Positions 5,637 through 13,666 of a stretch of 16,874 nucleotides of DNA are shown piece after piece. Within the stretch, counting starts at the first letter, position 1, and each line of letters opens with the position of its first letter. Location: the NCBI GenBank assembly GCA_964236495.1, contig CAXSBR010000040.1, forward strand, positions 1 through 16,874, written 5' to 3'. The stretch is from CAXSBR01 sp964236495. Its GTDB lineage: Bacteria; Actinomycetota; Actinomycetes; Mycobacteriales; Jatrophihabitantaceae. The translations under genes and the position numbers were made by a program. Below the pieces are notes generated by a model that saw nothing but the letters and a program-made list of their open reading frames with translations, did not search any database and was not told where the DNA came from.

Positions 5637-6169
5637 TCGCCAACAACAAGGCATGGCGGCAGGCCGAACCGATCCGCCGCGACTGGCTGCGCGCGCTACT
5701 GGCTTGCAAGACCGCACCGAAGGGCACTGCGGCGTTTCTGGCGTTCACCCTGGCCGAGGGGATCGGCAACACGACCGGAGGGCTCGACTCCTACATCACC
5801 CCGGCCGATCTGCTCGGCCTGGCTCGGGGTGCGGACCTGAGCGGGTACGTCACCGCGCAGAGCGAGGCCCGCGCCGTCGTCATCGCCGCCGCCGTCGCCG
5901 TGTCCCGGTATGAGAACGGGCTGAGCCAGGACTCCTGGCGTGCCGGGACGTGGCGCAGTCACAGCCGATCCGCTGCCCGCTACTTCACCTGGCTTGACGC
6001 GAACGGCTACCCGCTGTGCGACGTGGAGCGGCTCGCCGGTGGCCTGCCTACAACCGACTCGGCCGCGCTGATCAACGTCCTAGCCGACGACGACACCGCC
6101 GACGCCGACACCGACAGCGCCAATGTTGAGGTCGAGGTCGAGGTCGAACAGTCGCGGATGGTCGCGTAA
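5234..6169 (+). CDS. ParB-like protein, C-terminal part of the frameshifted gene
   Basis: This frame continues the ParB-like protein after the shift near 5277-5285; the GTG at 5234 is only the first start codon in the frame, and homologous sequence begins about 5282 with AFTPATHTECPGHAAYLTEV. The CPGHAAYL motif followed by a later CTDPTGHGH is typical of long actinobacterial plasmid ParB-like proteins and may form a zinc site. A basic helix (REVIANNKAWRQAEPIRRDW) and a helical C-terminal domain follow (LRALLACKTAPKGTAAFLAF, then YFTWLDANGYPLCDVERLAG). The tail is acidic and ends in a VEVEVEVEQ repeat. Joined to the N-terminal part the protein would be about 580 residues. The last 90 bases overlap the convergent HNH gene. 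It is unlikely to be translated alone. Confidence 0.75.
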   Translation: MVGPLQPRRALVNRRGGAFTPATHTECPGHAAYLTEVNDRDPAVTDDEVEQHHRDVRDRDPDYNEDDDDVGCIVGPQPFSVCTDPTGHGHRRPGAGPALTTHNDDAPGQGNDSSAAHARAEQAKAEQSAHRREVIANNKAWRQAEPIRRDWLRALLACKTAPKGTAAFLAFTLAEGIGNTTGGLDSYITPADLLGLARGADLSGYVTAQSEARAVVIAAAVAVSRYENGLSQDSWRAGTWRSHSRSAARYFTWLDANGYPLCDVERLAGGLPTTDSAALINVLADDDTADADTDSANVEVEVEVEQSRMVA

Positions 6170-6601
6170 CGGATCACCCGCCGCCAACACGGCGGCGAGG
6201 ACAAGGGCGAGCCCGACCGGGGAACGGTCGGTGCTCGCCCTCAGTGCTGTCTGCACCGCACGAGACGCGCCTTCCGCGCCCCGCACATCGACCAAGCCCG
6301 GCCGGGGGCCAGCCGCCCGCCCTCGCCGCGCAGCCTGCCGCATGTTCTCCCCTTGCGTGGCTGCGTGAACGTGACCCGGCTCAACCCGAACGCACAACCG
6401 CATGTCGCAGTCATGCATCACCGTCGCGCCCTGCACCAGCTCACCACCGGCGAGGACCGCCGCGACCTGATGCGGGGTGACGGTGCGCTGCCGACCGTCG
6501 CGGTACGCCAGCCGAAACCGCCCGTACCCATCGCGCCCGACGCCACCCATCCAGACCCAGCACGACGCCGTAACCAACACCCGAGACTGGAACCGATCCA
6601 C
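6080..6601 (-). CDS. HNH endonuclease (HNH_3-like)
   Basis: A 173-residue protein starting at GTG 6601. The HNH domain is clear: SCWVWMGGVGRDGYGRFRLA (residues 13-32), a helix TPHQVAAVLAGGELVQGATV, then MHDCDMRLCVRVEPGHVHAA and TQGENMRQAARRGR. Key positions are His63 after the strand, Cys65 and Cys70, His77 and Asn86, following the usual V-x-H-x-C-D-x-x-x-C-V-x-P-x-H-L-x-x-G-T-x-x-x-N-M pattern. HNH_3 proteins are often phage or intron-type homing or packaging nucleases. The C-terminal half (VDVRGAEGASRAVQTALRAS and DPLRDHPRLF) is a helical extension. The last 30 residues overlap antisense to the parB 3' end. The gene looks intact, lies tail to tail with parB and 42 nt after the stop of the coiled-coil gene on the same strand, so it may share that promoter. 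Confidence 0.75.
   Translation of the reverse strand: MDRFQSRVLVTASCWVWMGGVGRDGYGRFRLAYRDGRQRTVTPHQVAAVLAGGELVQGATVMHDCDMRLCVRVEPGHVHAATQGENMRQAARRGRAAGPRPGLVDVRGAEGASRAVQTALRASTDRSPVGLALVLAAVLAAGDPLRDHPRLFDLDLDLNIGAVGVGVGGVVVG
6128..6145 (+). repeat. Three tandem 6-bp units at the 3' end of parB
   Basis: GAGGTC occurs three times in a row, preceded by a partial GTTGAG copy. It encodes the VEVEVEVE tail of the ParB-like protein and, on the other strand, the DLDLDL run in the HNH protein tail. Replication slippage would change both proteins by two residues per unit without a frameshift. Confidence 0.8.
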
Positions 6602-6643
6602 ATCACCCGAAGACAGCCCCCCGCGACTTGGACACCAGGGCCC

Positions 6644-7129
6644 TCAGTTTGCCACCGCGAACTCGTCACCGCGCGCGCCGCCGCCGTCCGCCGCCGCCTG
6701 CGCGTCCTCGCCGCCGCTGTCCGCCGTACTGGTCGCAGACGACCGGGCGCGCGCCTCTCGCACGTCAGCCACGCTGAGCCCGGTCAGTTCACCGATGTCG
6801 GCGACCGACGTGCCCAAATCAAGCAGCACCCGGACCGCCGCGTCGGACTCCCCGCTCAGCTTCGCCGCCTCCACCTCGTAGCTGTCCTGAACCTTCGCGC
6901 AGTCGACGTCGAACTTCGCCCGCAGCGCCGCCAACCGTTCATCGCGCCAAGACCGACGCGACTCAATCCGCTCAGCCACCCGCAGCACATCAGTCACCGC
7001 CGCCTCGACCTTCGCCTGACGCGCCCCGAACTCCGCAGCCTTCGCCGCCAGCACCGCCCGCGCCTTCTCCCGACCCGACAACACCTTGACCGCCCGAGCA
7101 TTACCCACCACGACCACCGACCCTTCCAA
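6644..7129 (-). CDS. Coiled-coil/HTH protein divergent from the relaxase
   Basis: A protein of up to 161 residues from TTG 7129. A GGAAGGG motif at this very start makes downstream GTGs at 7111 or 7108 (MGNARAVKVLSGREKARAVL) the likelier start, with the motif at normal spacing. Residues about 15-100 are charged and heptad-like (EKARAVLAAKAAEFGARQAK, RIESRRSWRDERLAALRAKF), consistent with a coiled coil. Near the C-terminus LGTSVADIGELTGLSVADVR has the spacing of a recognition HTH. The tail is Ala/Gly/Asp-rich. I recall similar small proteins next to MobF relaxase genes in actinobacteria; a role as transfer accessory protein or regulator at the oriT/promoter region is inferred from position. 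It may form an operon with the HNH gene. Confidence 0.68.
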   Translation of the reverse strand: MEGSVVVVGNARAVKVLSGREKARAVLAAKAAEFGARQAKVEAAVTDVLRVAERIESRRSWRDERLAALRAKFDVDCAKVQDSYEVEAAKLSGESDAAVRVLLDLGTSVADIGELTGLSVADVREARARSSATSTADSGGEDAQAAADGGGARGDEFAVAN

Positions 7130-7159
7130 CTACACCGCCGCACGATCCGATGACGACAG

Positions 7160-7165
7160 CTTATA
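7160..7165 (-). promoter_or_regulatory. Likely -10 box for the coiled-coil/HTH gene
   Basis: On the minus strand CTATAAGCT gives a TATAAG -10 about 30 nt before the start region, in an otherwise GC-rich area. Transcription would begin near 7153. No clear -35 box is seen at the right distance. Confidence 0.4.
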
Positions 7166-7264
7166 GAGAGCTACCCACTGACTACCTCTGAACTCAGGCA
7201 AACGATTGAACCGCGACGTCCAAGGCCGATGAGAACTCGAAGCGCGTCACACCTCTTGCACTAA

Positions 7265-7301
7265 GGTAACGAAAAGATAACGCCATGTAGCATGCGTTAC
7301 C
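7265..7301. promoter_or_regulatory. Nested inverted repeats at the relaxase start, candidate operator, oriT part or leaderless promoter
   Basis: GGTAACG (7265-7271) is mirrored by CGTTACC (7295-7301). Inside, TAACG-C-CATG (7278-7287), loop TAG, CATG-CGTTA (7291-7299) forms a 9-bp stem with one bulged C. The repeat ends directly at the relaxase GTG at 7302. TAGCAT (7288-7293) fits the actinobacterial TANNNT -10 box and would place the transcript start at about 7300-7302, a leaderless mRNA, which agrees with the lack of a Shine-Dalgarno. MobF systems often keep oriT beside the relaxase gene, so a nic site may lie in 7130-7301; I cannot identify it. Confidence 0.5.
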
Positions 7302-8327
7302 GTGACGGCGAACCTCCACAAGCTCGCTGCGGGCGACGGGTACCTGTACCTGATCCGGCAGACGGCGGCGGTGGACGCCTCCGGGCGGGGCCGTGAGTCG
7401 TTGCAGCAGTACTACGCCGAGAAGGGTGAAGCCCCGGGCCGGTGGGTCGGGCCTGGGCTGGCCGGGCTCGGCATAGCTGAGGGGTCGGTGGTCACCGAGT
7501 CGCAGATGAAAAACCTGTTCGGGTTGGGCGTCCACCCCAACGCCGACACGATGATCACCGAAGCGATATTGGCCGGCTCAGGTCTGGCGGCGGCGGAATC
7601 GCTCACGCGGCTGGGACAGGCGTTCAACGTCTACGAGGGCACGAACACGTGGCGTGCTGCACTGGGTGCGGCGTACCGGGAGTTCAACCTGGCCAACGGC
7701 GCCGATAAGTACGTCACCGTCGACGACGCCGACAAGCAAGCCATCCGCACCCAGGTGGGTCAGGAACTGTTCGCCGATGAGTACAGCCGGCCCCCGGCCG
7801 ACGAGCGGGAATTGACCGGCTACATCGCCCGGGTGTCGCGGCCGGTGTCGACGGCGGTCGCCGGCTATGACCACACGTTCACGCCGGTGAAGTCGGTGTC
7901 GGCGCTGTGGGCGGTGGCCGCCCCCGACGTCGCCGAGCAGATCTATCAGGCCCACAACGCTGCCGTGGCCAGCGCGATGGCTCGGCTACAGGGTGAGTTC
8001 GCGTTCACCCGGGTAGGTGCCCGGGGCGTGGCGCAGGTGGAGACCCGCGGTGTGGTGGCAGTGGAGTTCACCCACCGCGATTCCCGCCAGGGCGAGCCGA
8101 ACCTGCACACCCACTACGTGGTCAGCAACAAGATCCAAACCCGCGACGGGCGGTGGCTGGCACTGGACGGGCGGCCCTGGCACCGGCCGCCGTCGCGACC
8201 AGCGAGTGGTACAACACCGCGATCGAGACCGAGCTGGTCGCCCGGCTCGGGGTCCGCTTCGCCGACCGCGCCACCGAAGCCGGGACACGACCGATCCGCG
8301 AGATCGTCGGCGTCGATGACCGGTTGA
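7302..8327 (+). CDS. traA: TraA-like MobF relaxase, N-terminal relaxase domain (frameshifted gene)
   Basis: It starts at GTG 7302, MTANLHKLAAGDGYLYLIRQ, the conserved opening of actinobacterial TraA/MobF relaxases; Tyr14 and Tyr16 are candidate catalytic tyrosines. The motif YDHTFTPVKSVSALWAVA (about 189-206) and the metal site EFTHRDSRQGEPNLHTHYVV (His258, His269, His271) are both present, so the HUH relaxase core is complete. This enzyme would nick oriT and attach to the 5' end of the transferred strand. Compared with relatives there is an insertion-like segment with SQMKNLFGLGVHPNADTMIT, which is also common in this family. After about residue 295 (base 8186) the frame drifts into Ser/Pro/Arg-rich nonsense while homology continues in the next frame. 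One lost G at 8185-8186 explains the break. As written, the product would be a relaxase domain without helicase. Confidence 0.85.
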   Translation: MTANLHKLAAGDGYLYLIRQTAAVDASGRGRESLQQYYAEKGEAPGRWVGPGLAGLGIAEGSVVTESQMKNLFGLGVHPNADTMITEAILAGSGLAAAESLTRLGQAFNVYEGTNTWRAALGAAYREFNLANGADKYVTVDDADKQAIRTQVGQELFADEYSRPPADERELTGYIARVSRPVSTAVAGYDHTFTPVKSVSALWAVAAPDVAEQIYQAHNAAVASAMARLQGEFAFTRVGARGVAQVETRGVVAVEFTHRDSRQGEPNLHTHYVVSNKIQTRDGRWLALDGRPWHRPPSRPASGTTPRSRPSWSPGSGSASPTAPPKPGHDRSARSSASMTG

Positions 8328-11300
8328 CGGCCCGCTGGTCGACCCGGCGCAGCGACATCATCACCGCCCGAGCCGCGCTGATCGAGGACTTCCGGGCCAG
8401 CAAGGGGCGCCAACCGACCGCTACCGAACTGATCCGGCTGTCGGCGACGGCGACCCTACAGACGCGACCGGATAAGCACGAACCGCGATCGTTGGGTGAG
8501 CAGCGCCAGCAGTGGCGCGTCCAGGCAGAGCAGGTTCTCGGCCGCGACGGTGTGACTGCGATGATAGGGCAACTGGGGACCGCGACGTCACCGGAGAACG
8601 TCACCACAGACCTAATCGCGCAGCTATCGGCAACGGTTCTGCACGTCGTGTCCGCGCAACGGTCGGCATGGACCTACACCAACGTGCTCGCCGAAGCGGC
8701 CCGGCAAGTCCGGGCCGCCGGCGTGCGCGCCGAGCTCGTGGAGAGCTTGACCAACATCGTCGCCGACGCCGCGCTAGGGCGGGACAACTGCCTGCCACTG
8801 AGTCGGGACGACACCGCCGGCCGGGAGGCCCGCATCGACACTCTGCTGCCCGCCGCGCTGCGCCGCAGCAACGGCGAGTCGGTGTTCACCCGGCACGCCG
8901 CACAGTTGTTCACGACCGAGGCGACCCTCGCTGGTGAGCGGCGGATCGTCGCCGCGGCCGCCCGCACCGACGGGATGCGCGCCACCGTCAGCGACGTGCA
9001 GGTGGCGATGCTGGAGTGGTCGGCGAATAACGGCGGCCGCGCCCTGAACCACGGGCAGGAGTCGATGGTCACCGCGATGGCCACCTCCGGCGCCCGGGTG
9101 CAGCTCGCGCTCGCCCCCGCCGGCACCGGCAAGACCACCGCGATGGGTGTGCTCGCCGCCGCCTGGTCCAACGCCGGCGGCACCGTGCTGGGTTTGGCAC
9201 CCCGCGCGGTCGCCGCGCAGGAACTCCGCGACGCGCTGGGCGGTGGGTACGCCGACACCCTGGAGAAACTGGTCTGGGACATCGACCGGGCCGACAGCCG
9301 CCCGCCGGCGGACTGGGTCACCGCGATCGACGAACGGACCCTCGTCGTCGTCGACGAGGCCGGCCTGGCGTCCACGGCGAACCTCGACAAAGCGATCGCG
9401 TTCATTCTTGAGCGGGGCGGCTCGGTCCGCTTGGTCGGGGATGACCGGCAACGCAGCTCGGTGTCGGCCGGCGGCATCCTGCGCGACCTCGCCGCCACCT
9501 ACGGCGCCCTCACCCTGGATGAAGTGGTCCGCTTCACCTCCGACGGTGAAGGTGCGGCCAGCCTCGCCGTACGCGCCGGCGACCGGGCCGCTATCGGCTT
9601 CTACCTCGACAACGACCGCATCCACGCCGCGTCGTTGGACACCGTCGCCGGACAGGTATTCACCGCCTACCAACGCGACCGGGCGACAGGTGCCGACGTG
9701 ATCATGTTGGCCCCGACGCACGAACTGGTGCGGCAGCTCAACGCCCTGGCCCGCGCTGACCGCCTTCAGCGCGACGGCGTCCAGGGCCGTGAATACATCG
9801 CCGGCAACGGGGAAGCCATCTCCGCCGGCGACACCATCATCACCACCGCCAACGAGCGGGGCCTGCGGATCACCGGCACCGACTTCGTCAAGAACGGTGA
9901 CCGCTGGATCGTGGACAAGGTCACCCGCCGCGGTGAGTTGGAGGTGACCCACGTCGGGCTGGGCCGCTCGATCACCATCGACAAGGCCTACCTCGAGCGG
10001 TACGGGGTGCGGGTGGGTTACGCCGCCACCATCGACTCCAGCCAGGGCATCACCGTCGGCAAGCCCGGCCTGGTCCGCGGCGTCGCCCACACCGTCGTCA
10101 CCGCCGGCATGGACCGCGCCGCGGTCTATGTCGGGGTCACCCGCGCCACCGACGCCAACCACCTGCACGTGCCCGCCCCGGTCACCGGCGACATCGACGC
10201 ACTCACCCGCCCCGACGTGCTCACCCCGGCCACGGCCGCCGAGACCGTCGCCGCCGCGATCGACACCGACAGCAGCCAACGCTCGGCGACCACGCAGGCC
10301 GCGGAGCTGTCCGACTCGGCCTTGACGCTGGGCCACGACAGCGACGCCTACCTGCACGCTGTGCGCGCCGGCGTCGAGGACCTGCTCGGCCCTGACGAGC
10401 TGACCCGGATCACTGCCGCAGCCGAACAGGCCGTCCCCGGTGTCACCGCCGCGCCGGCATGGGACACGCTGCGCGCGCACCTGGCCACCCTCGCTATCGG
10501 CGGCCGCGACCCGATCGCCGACCTCACCGGTGCCGCCGCGCACCGCGAGCTCGGTACCGCCGCCGACGTCGCGGCCGTCCTCGACTGGCGGCTGGACAAG
10601 TCTGGCCGGCACTCCCTGGACCCGGGTCCGCTGCCGTGGCTGCCCGAACGCCCGGCCGCGCTCACCGGACACCACACCTGGTGCCAGCTCGTCGACGCCC
10701 TCGCCGAGCGGGTCACCGCCACCGCCGGTGCCGTCGAAGACCGCGCGCTGGCGTGGACCCCGACGACCGCGCCGGACTGGGCGCTGCCCTACCTAGACAA
10801 CCCGAGCCTGGTCACCGAGCTGGCGGTGTGGCGGGCCTACAACCAGACCCCCGACGCCGACACCGACCCGGCCGGTGCCCGGCCGGCCGCGCTCGGCCTG
10901 CGCAGTGTGCACGCTGACCTGACCGCGGCCGCGCACGACCACACCGGCCGGCCCGGTGACAGCGTCGACCGGTGGGCCGCGCACGTCGTCGACATCGCCC
11001 CGCACATCAGCACCGACCCGTACTGGGCCGTCGTAGCCACCAAGCTCACCGTCGCCGACACCGCCGGCGTCGACGTCGCCGCCCTGCTCGACCACGCCGC
11101 GCAGCGTGGCCCGCTACCCGACGAGTTCCCCGCCGCCGCCCTGTGGTCGCGGGTGGGCACGCACCTGGGCGCGGGCGACCCGACCCTGACCGACCCTGCC
11201 GCCGCTGGCCAGTCGCACCAGCTACGCCCGCAATGGACCGGGCAGCTGTACGACGTGCTCGGTGACGCCCTCAGCGACCGGATCACCGCCGACCGGCTGT

Positions 11301-13018
11301 GGCCCGTCATCGTGGCCCGCGTCGACACCGCCGCCCGCGACGGACTCGACCCTCACCAGGTCACCCACGACGCCGCCGGCCTGCTCGCCGCCCACACCGG
11401 CCACCTGACCCCCGACCAGCTCGCGCCGGTCCTGCTGTGGCGGATCGGCCTGCTCCTCGACCCCGAACCCATCGACGACGCCGCCGCCGCGTCCGTTGTC
11501 GACCCCCTGGACGCGGAAACTGCGCCGCCGGCCGACGCCCACCTGCTCGACGACTCACTCGATCAGTCCAACGCGACCGGGGCCAGCGGGCACGATGCCG
11601 GTGCGGTGCCATTCGGCGACGGCGACCTGCCCTACGACCCCGACTACGACGCCCCGCTTCCCGACTACGACGCCGACCCGCTCCCGGCGCCCGCAGACAC
11701 TGCGTGGATCGAGGAGTCCGTCGCCGCCGTGTGGCGGCCCTACGCCGACTTGGAACCCGCCGCCCAGGTCGACGCGCTAAACGCGGACCTGGCCGCCGCC
11801 ATAGCCGAACGCGACGGCCTCCACGCCCGCGGCCTCAGTGGTCACGGTGCACACGCCGACGCCGTGTGGGAGAGCCACGGCCGCGCGCTCAGCGAACGCG
11901 CCGAACAACTCCGCGTGCCTGCGATGGAACGCGCCAGCGCCCAGCAGGAATGGGTGCAGGCCGCTGCCCTCGCCGACGCCGCCCACAGCGCGCTCGCGGG
12001 AGTCGAGACCCGCATCGCCGCCACCGGCAACGTCGACCCCGCCGCCATCGACCCGATGACACTCGACGAGCACGACTTCGCCGAACTGCTCTGGGCCCGC
12101 GATGAGGTCCGGTACCGCACCGGAGTCGCCGCGGAGTGGCGGGCAGAATTCGACGCCGCCGACGCCGCGCTCACCGAAGCCGCCGCCGGCGGACCCATCG
12201 TGGACGTCGCCGATGTCGACGCGGTCATGCAACTCGCCCGAGACTTCGACAACACCGCCCAGAACGACGTGCAACGGCGCATCATCGACCTGCAGGGAGC
12301 CCTATGGCGGGCTGAGAACCGGGTCGCCAACGCCGACCGGAATCCGGCCGACACCACCCCGACCGAAACACCCGACCAGCCCGGGTCGGGCGGGGCAAGC
12401 CGGGTCCCCGTCCTGGTCATGGCGGCGGCTGTGGAGCCCACAGAGGCCGTAGCCGCGGCTACTGCGCCGATCACAGCCCAAACCAGCCAGGATGTTCCGT
12501 CCCTGGCATTCGAGGACGAGAATTCAGCTATGAGCGCCCCCACCGAGGCTCGTTCCGACTCTTCCGCAACCGAGAACCCGTCTCTGCGCGACTTCGAGCG
12601 GGCGCTGGCTGAGGCGAGCACGGCCGCAGTTGCCGAACTGGCTGAAACAGAAGTCCAGGCCGCGGACGCACCGGCGGCAGAGCGGTGGGCCGCACTCGCC
12701 GAAACCTACGTCCCAGGCATCACCGAGGCGCGCGGTTGGACTGACCTGGCCGATGCGATCGACCGGATTGACGCGGCCGGATTAGACGTCACGGTGGTAG
12801 TTCCTGCCGCCATCGACGAGGCGCCGTTGTCGTCGAAGCGCCCCGCGACAGCGCTCACCTACCGCCTGTACAACAACGAGCCGGCATCGTTGCCGACCCT
12901 GACCGCGCAGGAGGCCGCCGCCGTCCAAGCGATCCGCTCCGATGCGCTGGCCGAGTCCATCGCCGCGTCCGTCGACGAGGACCGGACCCCCAACCCAGAC
13001 GTCGGAGTTGACCGCTAA
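8153..13018 (+). CDS. traA: TraA-like relaxase-helicase, remainder of the frameshifted gene
   Basis: The reading frame opens at 8153 but homology to the relaxase continues only from about 8186 (AAVATSEWYNTAIETELVAR). A RecD-like SF1 helicase follows: NHGQESMVTAMA, Walker A APAGTGKTTAM (about 9113-9145), Walker B LVVVDEAGLAS (Asp-Glu at 9353-9358), GDDRQRSSVSAGG, a later YAATIDSSQGITV and VYVGVTRATDANHLHV (motifs V and VI). Past 10.2 kb a long C-terminal region of about 900 residues has repeated helical segments, an acidic Tyr/Asp/Pro linker (LPYDPDYDAPLPDYDADPL) and charged helices, all usual in actinobacterial TraA. Joined to the N-terminal part it would be about 1,905 residues. It would unwind the nicked strand during transfer. 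The stop is TAA 13016-13018, 25 nt before the integrase remnant. No T4SS or coupling protein is next to it. Confidence 0.85.
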   Translation: MAGTGRAALAPAAVATSEWYNTAIETELVARLGVRFADRATEAGTRPIREIVGVDDRLTARWSTRRSDIITARAALIEDFRASKGRQPTATELIRLSATATLQTRPDKHEPRSLGEQRQQWRVQAEQVLGRDGVTAMIGQLGTATSPENVTTDLIAQLSATVLHVVSAQRSAWTYTNVLAEAARQVRAAGVRAELVESLTNIVADAALGRDNCLPLSRDDTAGREARIDTLLPAALRRSNGESVFTRHAAQLFTTEATLAGERRIVAAAARTDGMRATVSDVQVAMLEWSANNGGRALNHGQESMVTAMATSGARVQLALAPAGTGKTTAMGVLAAAWSNAGGTVLGLAPRAVAAQELRDALGGGYADTLEKLVWDIDRADSRPPADWVTAIDERTLVVVDEAGLASTANLDKAIAFILERGGSVRLVGDDRQRSSVSAGGILRDLAATYGALTLDEVVRFTSDGEGAASLAVRAGDRAAIGFYLDNDRIHAASLDTVAGQVFTAYQRDRATGADVIMLAPTHELVRQLNALARADRLQRDGVQGREYIAGNGEAISAGDTIITTANERGLRITGTDFVKNGDRWIVDKVTRRGELEVTHVGLGRSITIDKAYLERYGVRVGYAATIDSSQGITVGKPGLVRGVAHTVVTAGMDRAAVYVGVTRATDANHLHVPAPVTGDIDALTRPDVLTPATAAETVAAAIDTDSSQRSATTQAAELSDSALTLGHDSDAYLHAVRAGVEDLLGPDELTRITAAAEQAVPGVTAAPAWDTLRAHLATLAIGGRDPIADLTGAAAHRELGTAADVAAVLDWRLDKSGRHSLDPGPLPWLPERPAALTGHHTWCQLVDALAERVTATAGAVEDRALAWTPTTAPDWALPYLDNPSLVTELAVWRAYNQTPDADTDPAGARPAALGLRSVHADLTAAAHDHTGRPGDSVDRWAAHVVDIAPHISTDPYWAVVATKLTVADTAGVDVAALLDHAAQRGPLPDEFPAAALWSRVGTHLGAGDPTLTDPAAAGQSHQLRPQWTGQLYDVLGDALSDRITADRLWPVIVARVDTAARDGLDPHQVTHDAAGLLAAHTGHLTPDQLAPVLLWRIGLLLDPEPIDDAAAASVVDPLDAETAPPADAHLLDDSLDQSNATGASGHDAGAVPFGDGDLPYDPDYDAPLPDYDADPLPAPADTAWIEESVAAVWRPYADLEPAAQVDALNADLAAAIAERDGLHARGLSGHGAHADAVWESHGRALSERAEQLRVPAMERASAQQEWVQAAALADAAHSALAGVETRIAATGNVDPAAIDPMTLDEHDFAELLWARDEVRYRTGVAAEWRAEFDAADAALTEAAAGGPIVDVADVDAVMQLARDFDNTAQNDVQRRIIDLQGALWRAENRVANADRNPADTTPTETPDQPGSGGASRVPVLVMAAAVEPTEAVAAATAPITAQTSQDVPSLAFEDENSAMSAPTEARSDSSATENPSLRDFERALAEASTAAVAELAETEVQAADAPAAERWAALAETYVPGITEARGWTDLADAIDRIDAAGLDVTVVVPAAIDEAPLSSKRPATALTYRLYNNEPASLPTLTAQEAAAVQAIRSDALAESIAASVDEDRTPNPDVGVDR

Positions 13019-13043
13019 GTAGCACCGGTGGAACGCCCGGCTC

Positions 13044-13666
13044 ATGCCTCCATCTGCCGACTACTCCGCCCGCGCGCACGCTCTGGTGACGCTGCTGACG
13101 TACTGCGGGCTTCGGGTGTCCGAGGCGCTGGGCGCTGACGTCGCCGCCATCGGAGAGCAGTCCGGGCACCGAGTCCGCCGCGTCGTGGACAAGGGCGACC
13201 GCCCGCGCACCGTGGAGCTACCCGCTCCGCGTGTCATGTCGTGTCCGCCTTACGTCGGGGACCGTGCGGCTGGCCCGATCTTCATCATCGCCAGCGGCAA
13301 GCGGTGGGCCCGCCACGCTGCCTACGAGACTGTGCACGCCATCGGGCCCGCGCCGGGGTGGACCGACCTACACCCGCACCTGCTGCGCCACAGCGCCGCT
13401 ACCGCCGCGCTGGACGCCCGGAGCACCCCTGGACCGGGTGCAAGCCCTCCTGGGCCACCACGAGCCCCACGGTGACTATGCGGTACGCCCAGGCGCGCGA
13501 GCGGCTGACCAGCAGCGCCGCCTATGACCTGGCCAGGTATCTGGGTGAGTACTCCGCCGGCACACCCGGCGGGCGCGCTTCCGGCAATAGGTTGACGTGC
13601 ATTGGCAACATTCGCCGGATGATGAATGAAACTCCCCATTCCGGCGTCGTGTCAGTTCACAGGTGA
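13044..13666 (+). pseudogene. Tyrosine recombinase/integrase, N-terminally truncated and twice frameshifted
   Basis: The catalytic domain is recognisable in three frames. Frame one (from ATG 13044) has LVTLLTYCGLRVSEALGADV (box I Arg), DKGDRPRTVELP (catalytic Lys) and HPHLLRHSAATAALDA (box II His-x-x-Arg). Frame two has APLDRVQALLGHHEPH (box II His). Frame three has VTMRYAQARERLTSSAAYDL (catalytic Tyr). Removing one C from 13417-13419 and one G from 13471-13472 restores a single frame. All catalytic residues are then present, but the N-terminal core-binding domain (about 150 residues) is missing, and the frame begins only 25 nt after traA. It was probably the element's integrase. The third frame runs to TGA 13664-13666, well past the expected end near 13550. 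Not functional as read. Confidence 0.82.

Noticed and set aside
6353..7153. 266-codon plus-strand frame opposite the HNH and coiled-coil genes
   Set aside because: Arg/Pro/His-rich, no motifs, and antisense to two plausible genes.
8774..10675. 633-codon open frame on the minus strand opposite traA
   Set aside because: It lies antisense to the conserved helicase core; Gly/Val/Arg/His-rich composition without motifs is typical of GC-rich shadow frames.
13592..13620. TTGACG as a promoter for the membrane protein gene
   Set aside because: A -35-like box is present but no TANNNT -10 lies at 16-18 nt, so I do not call a promoter.
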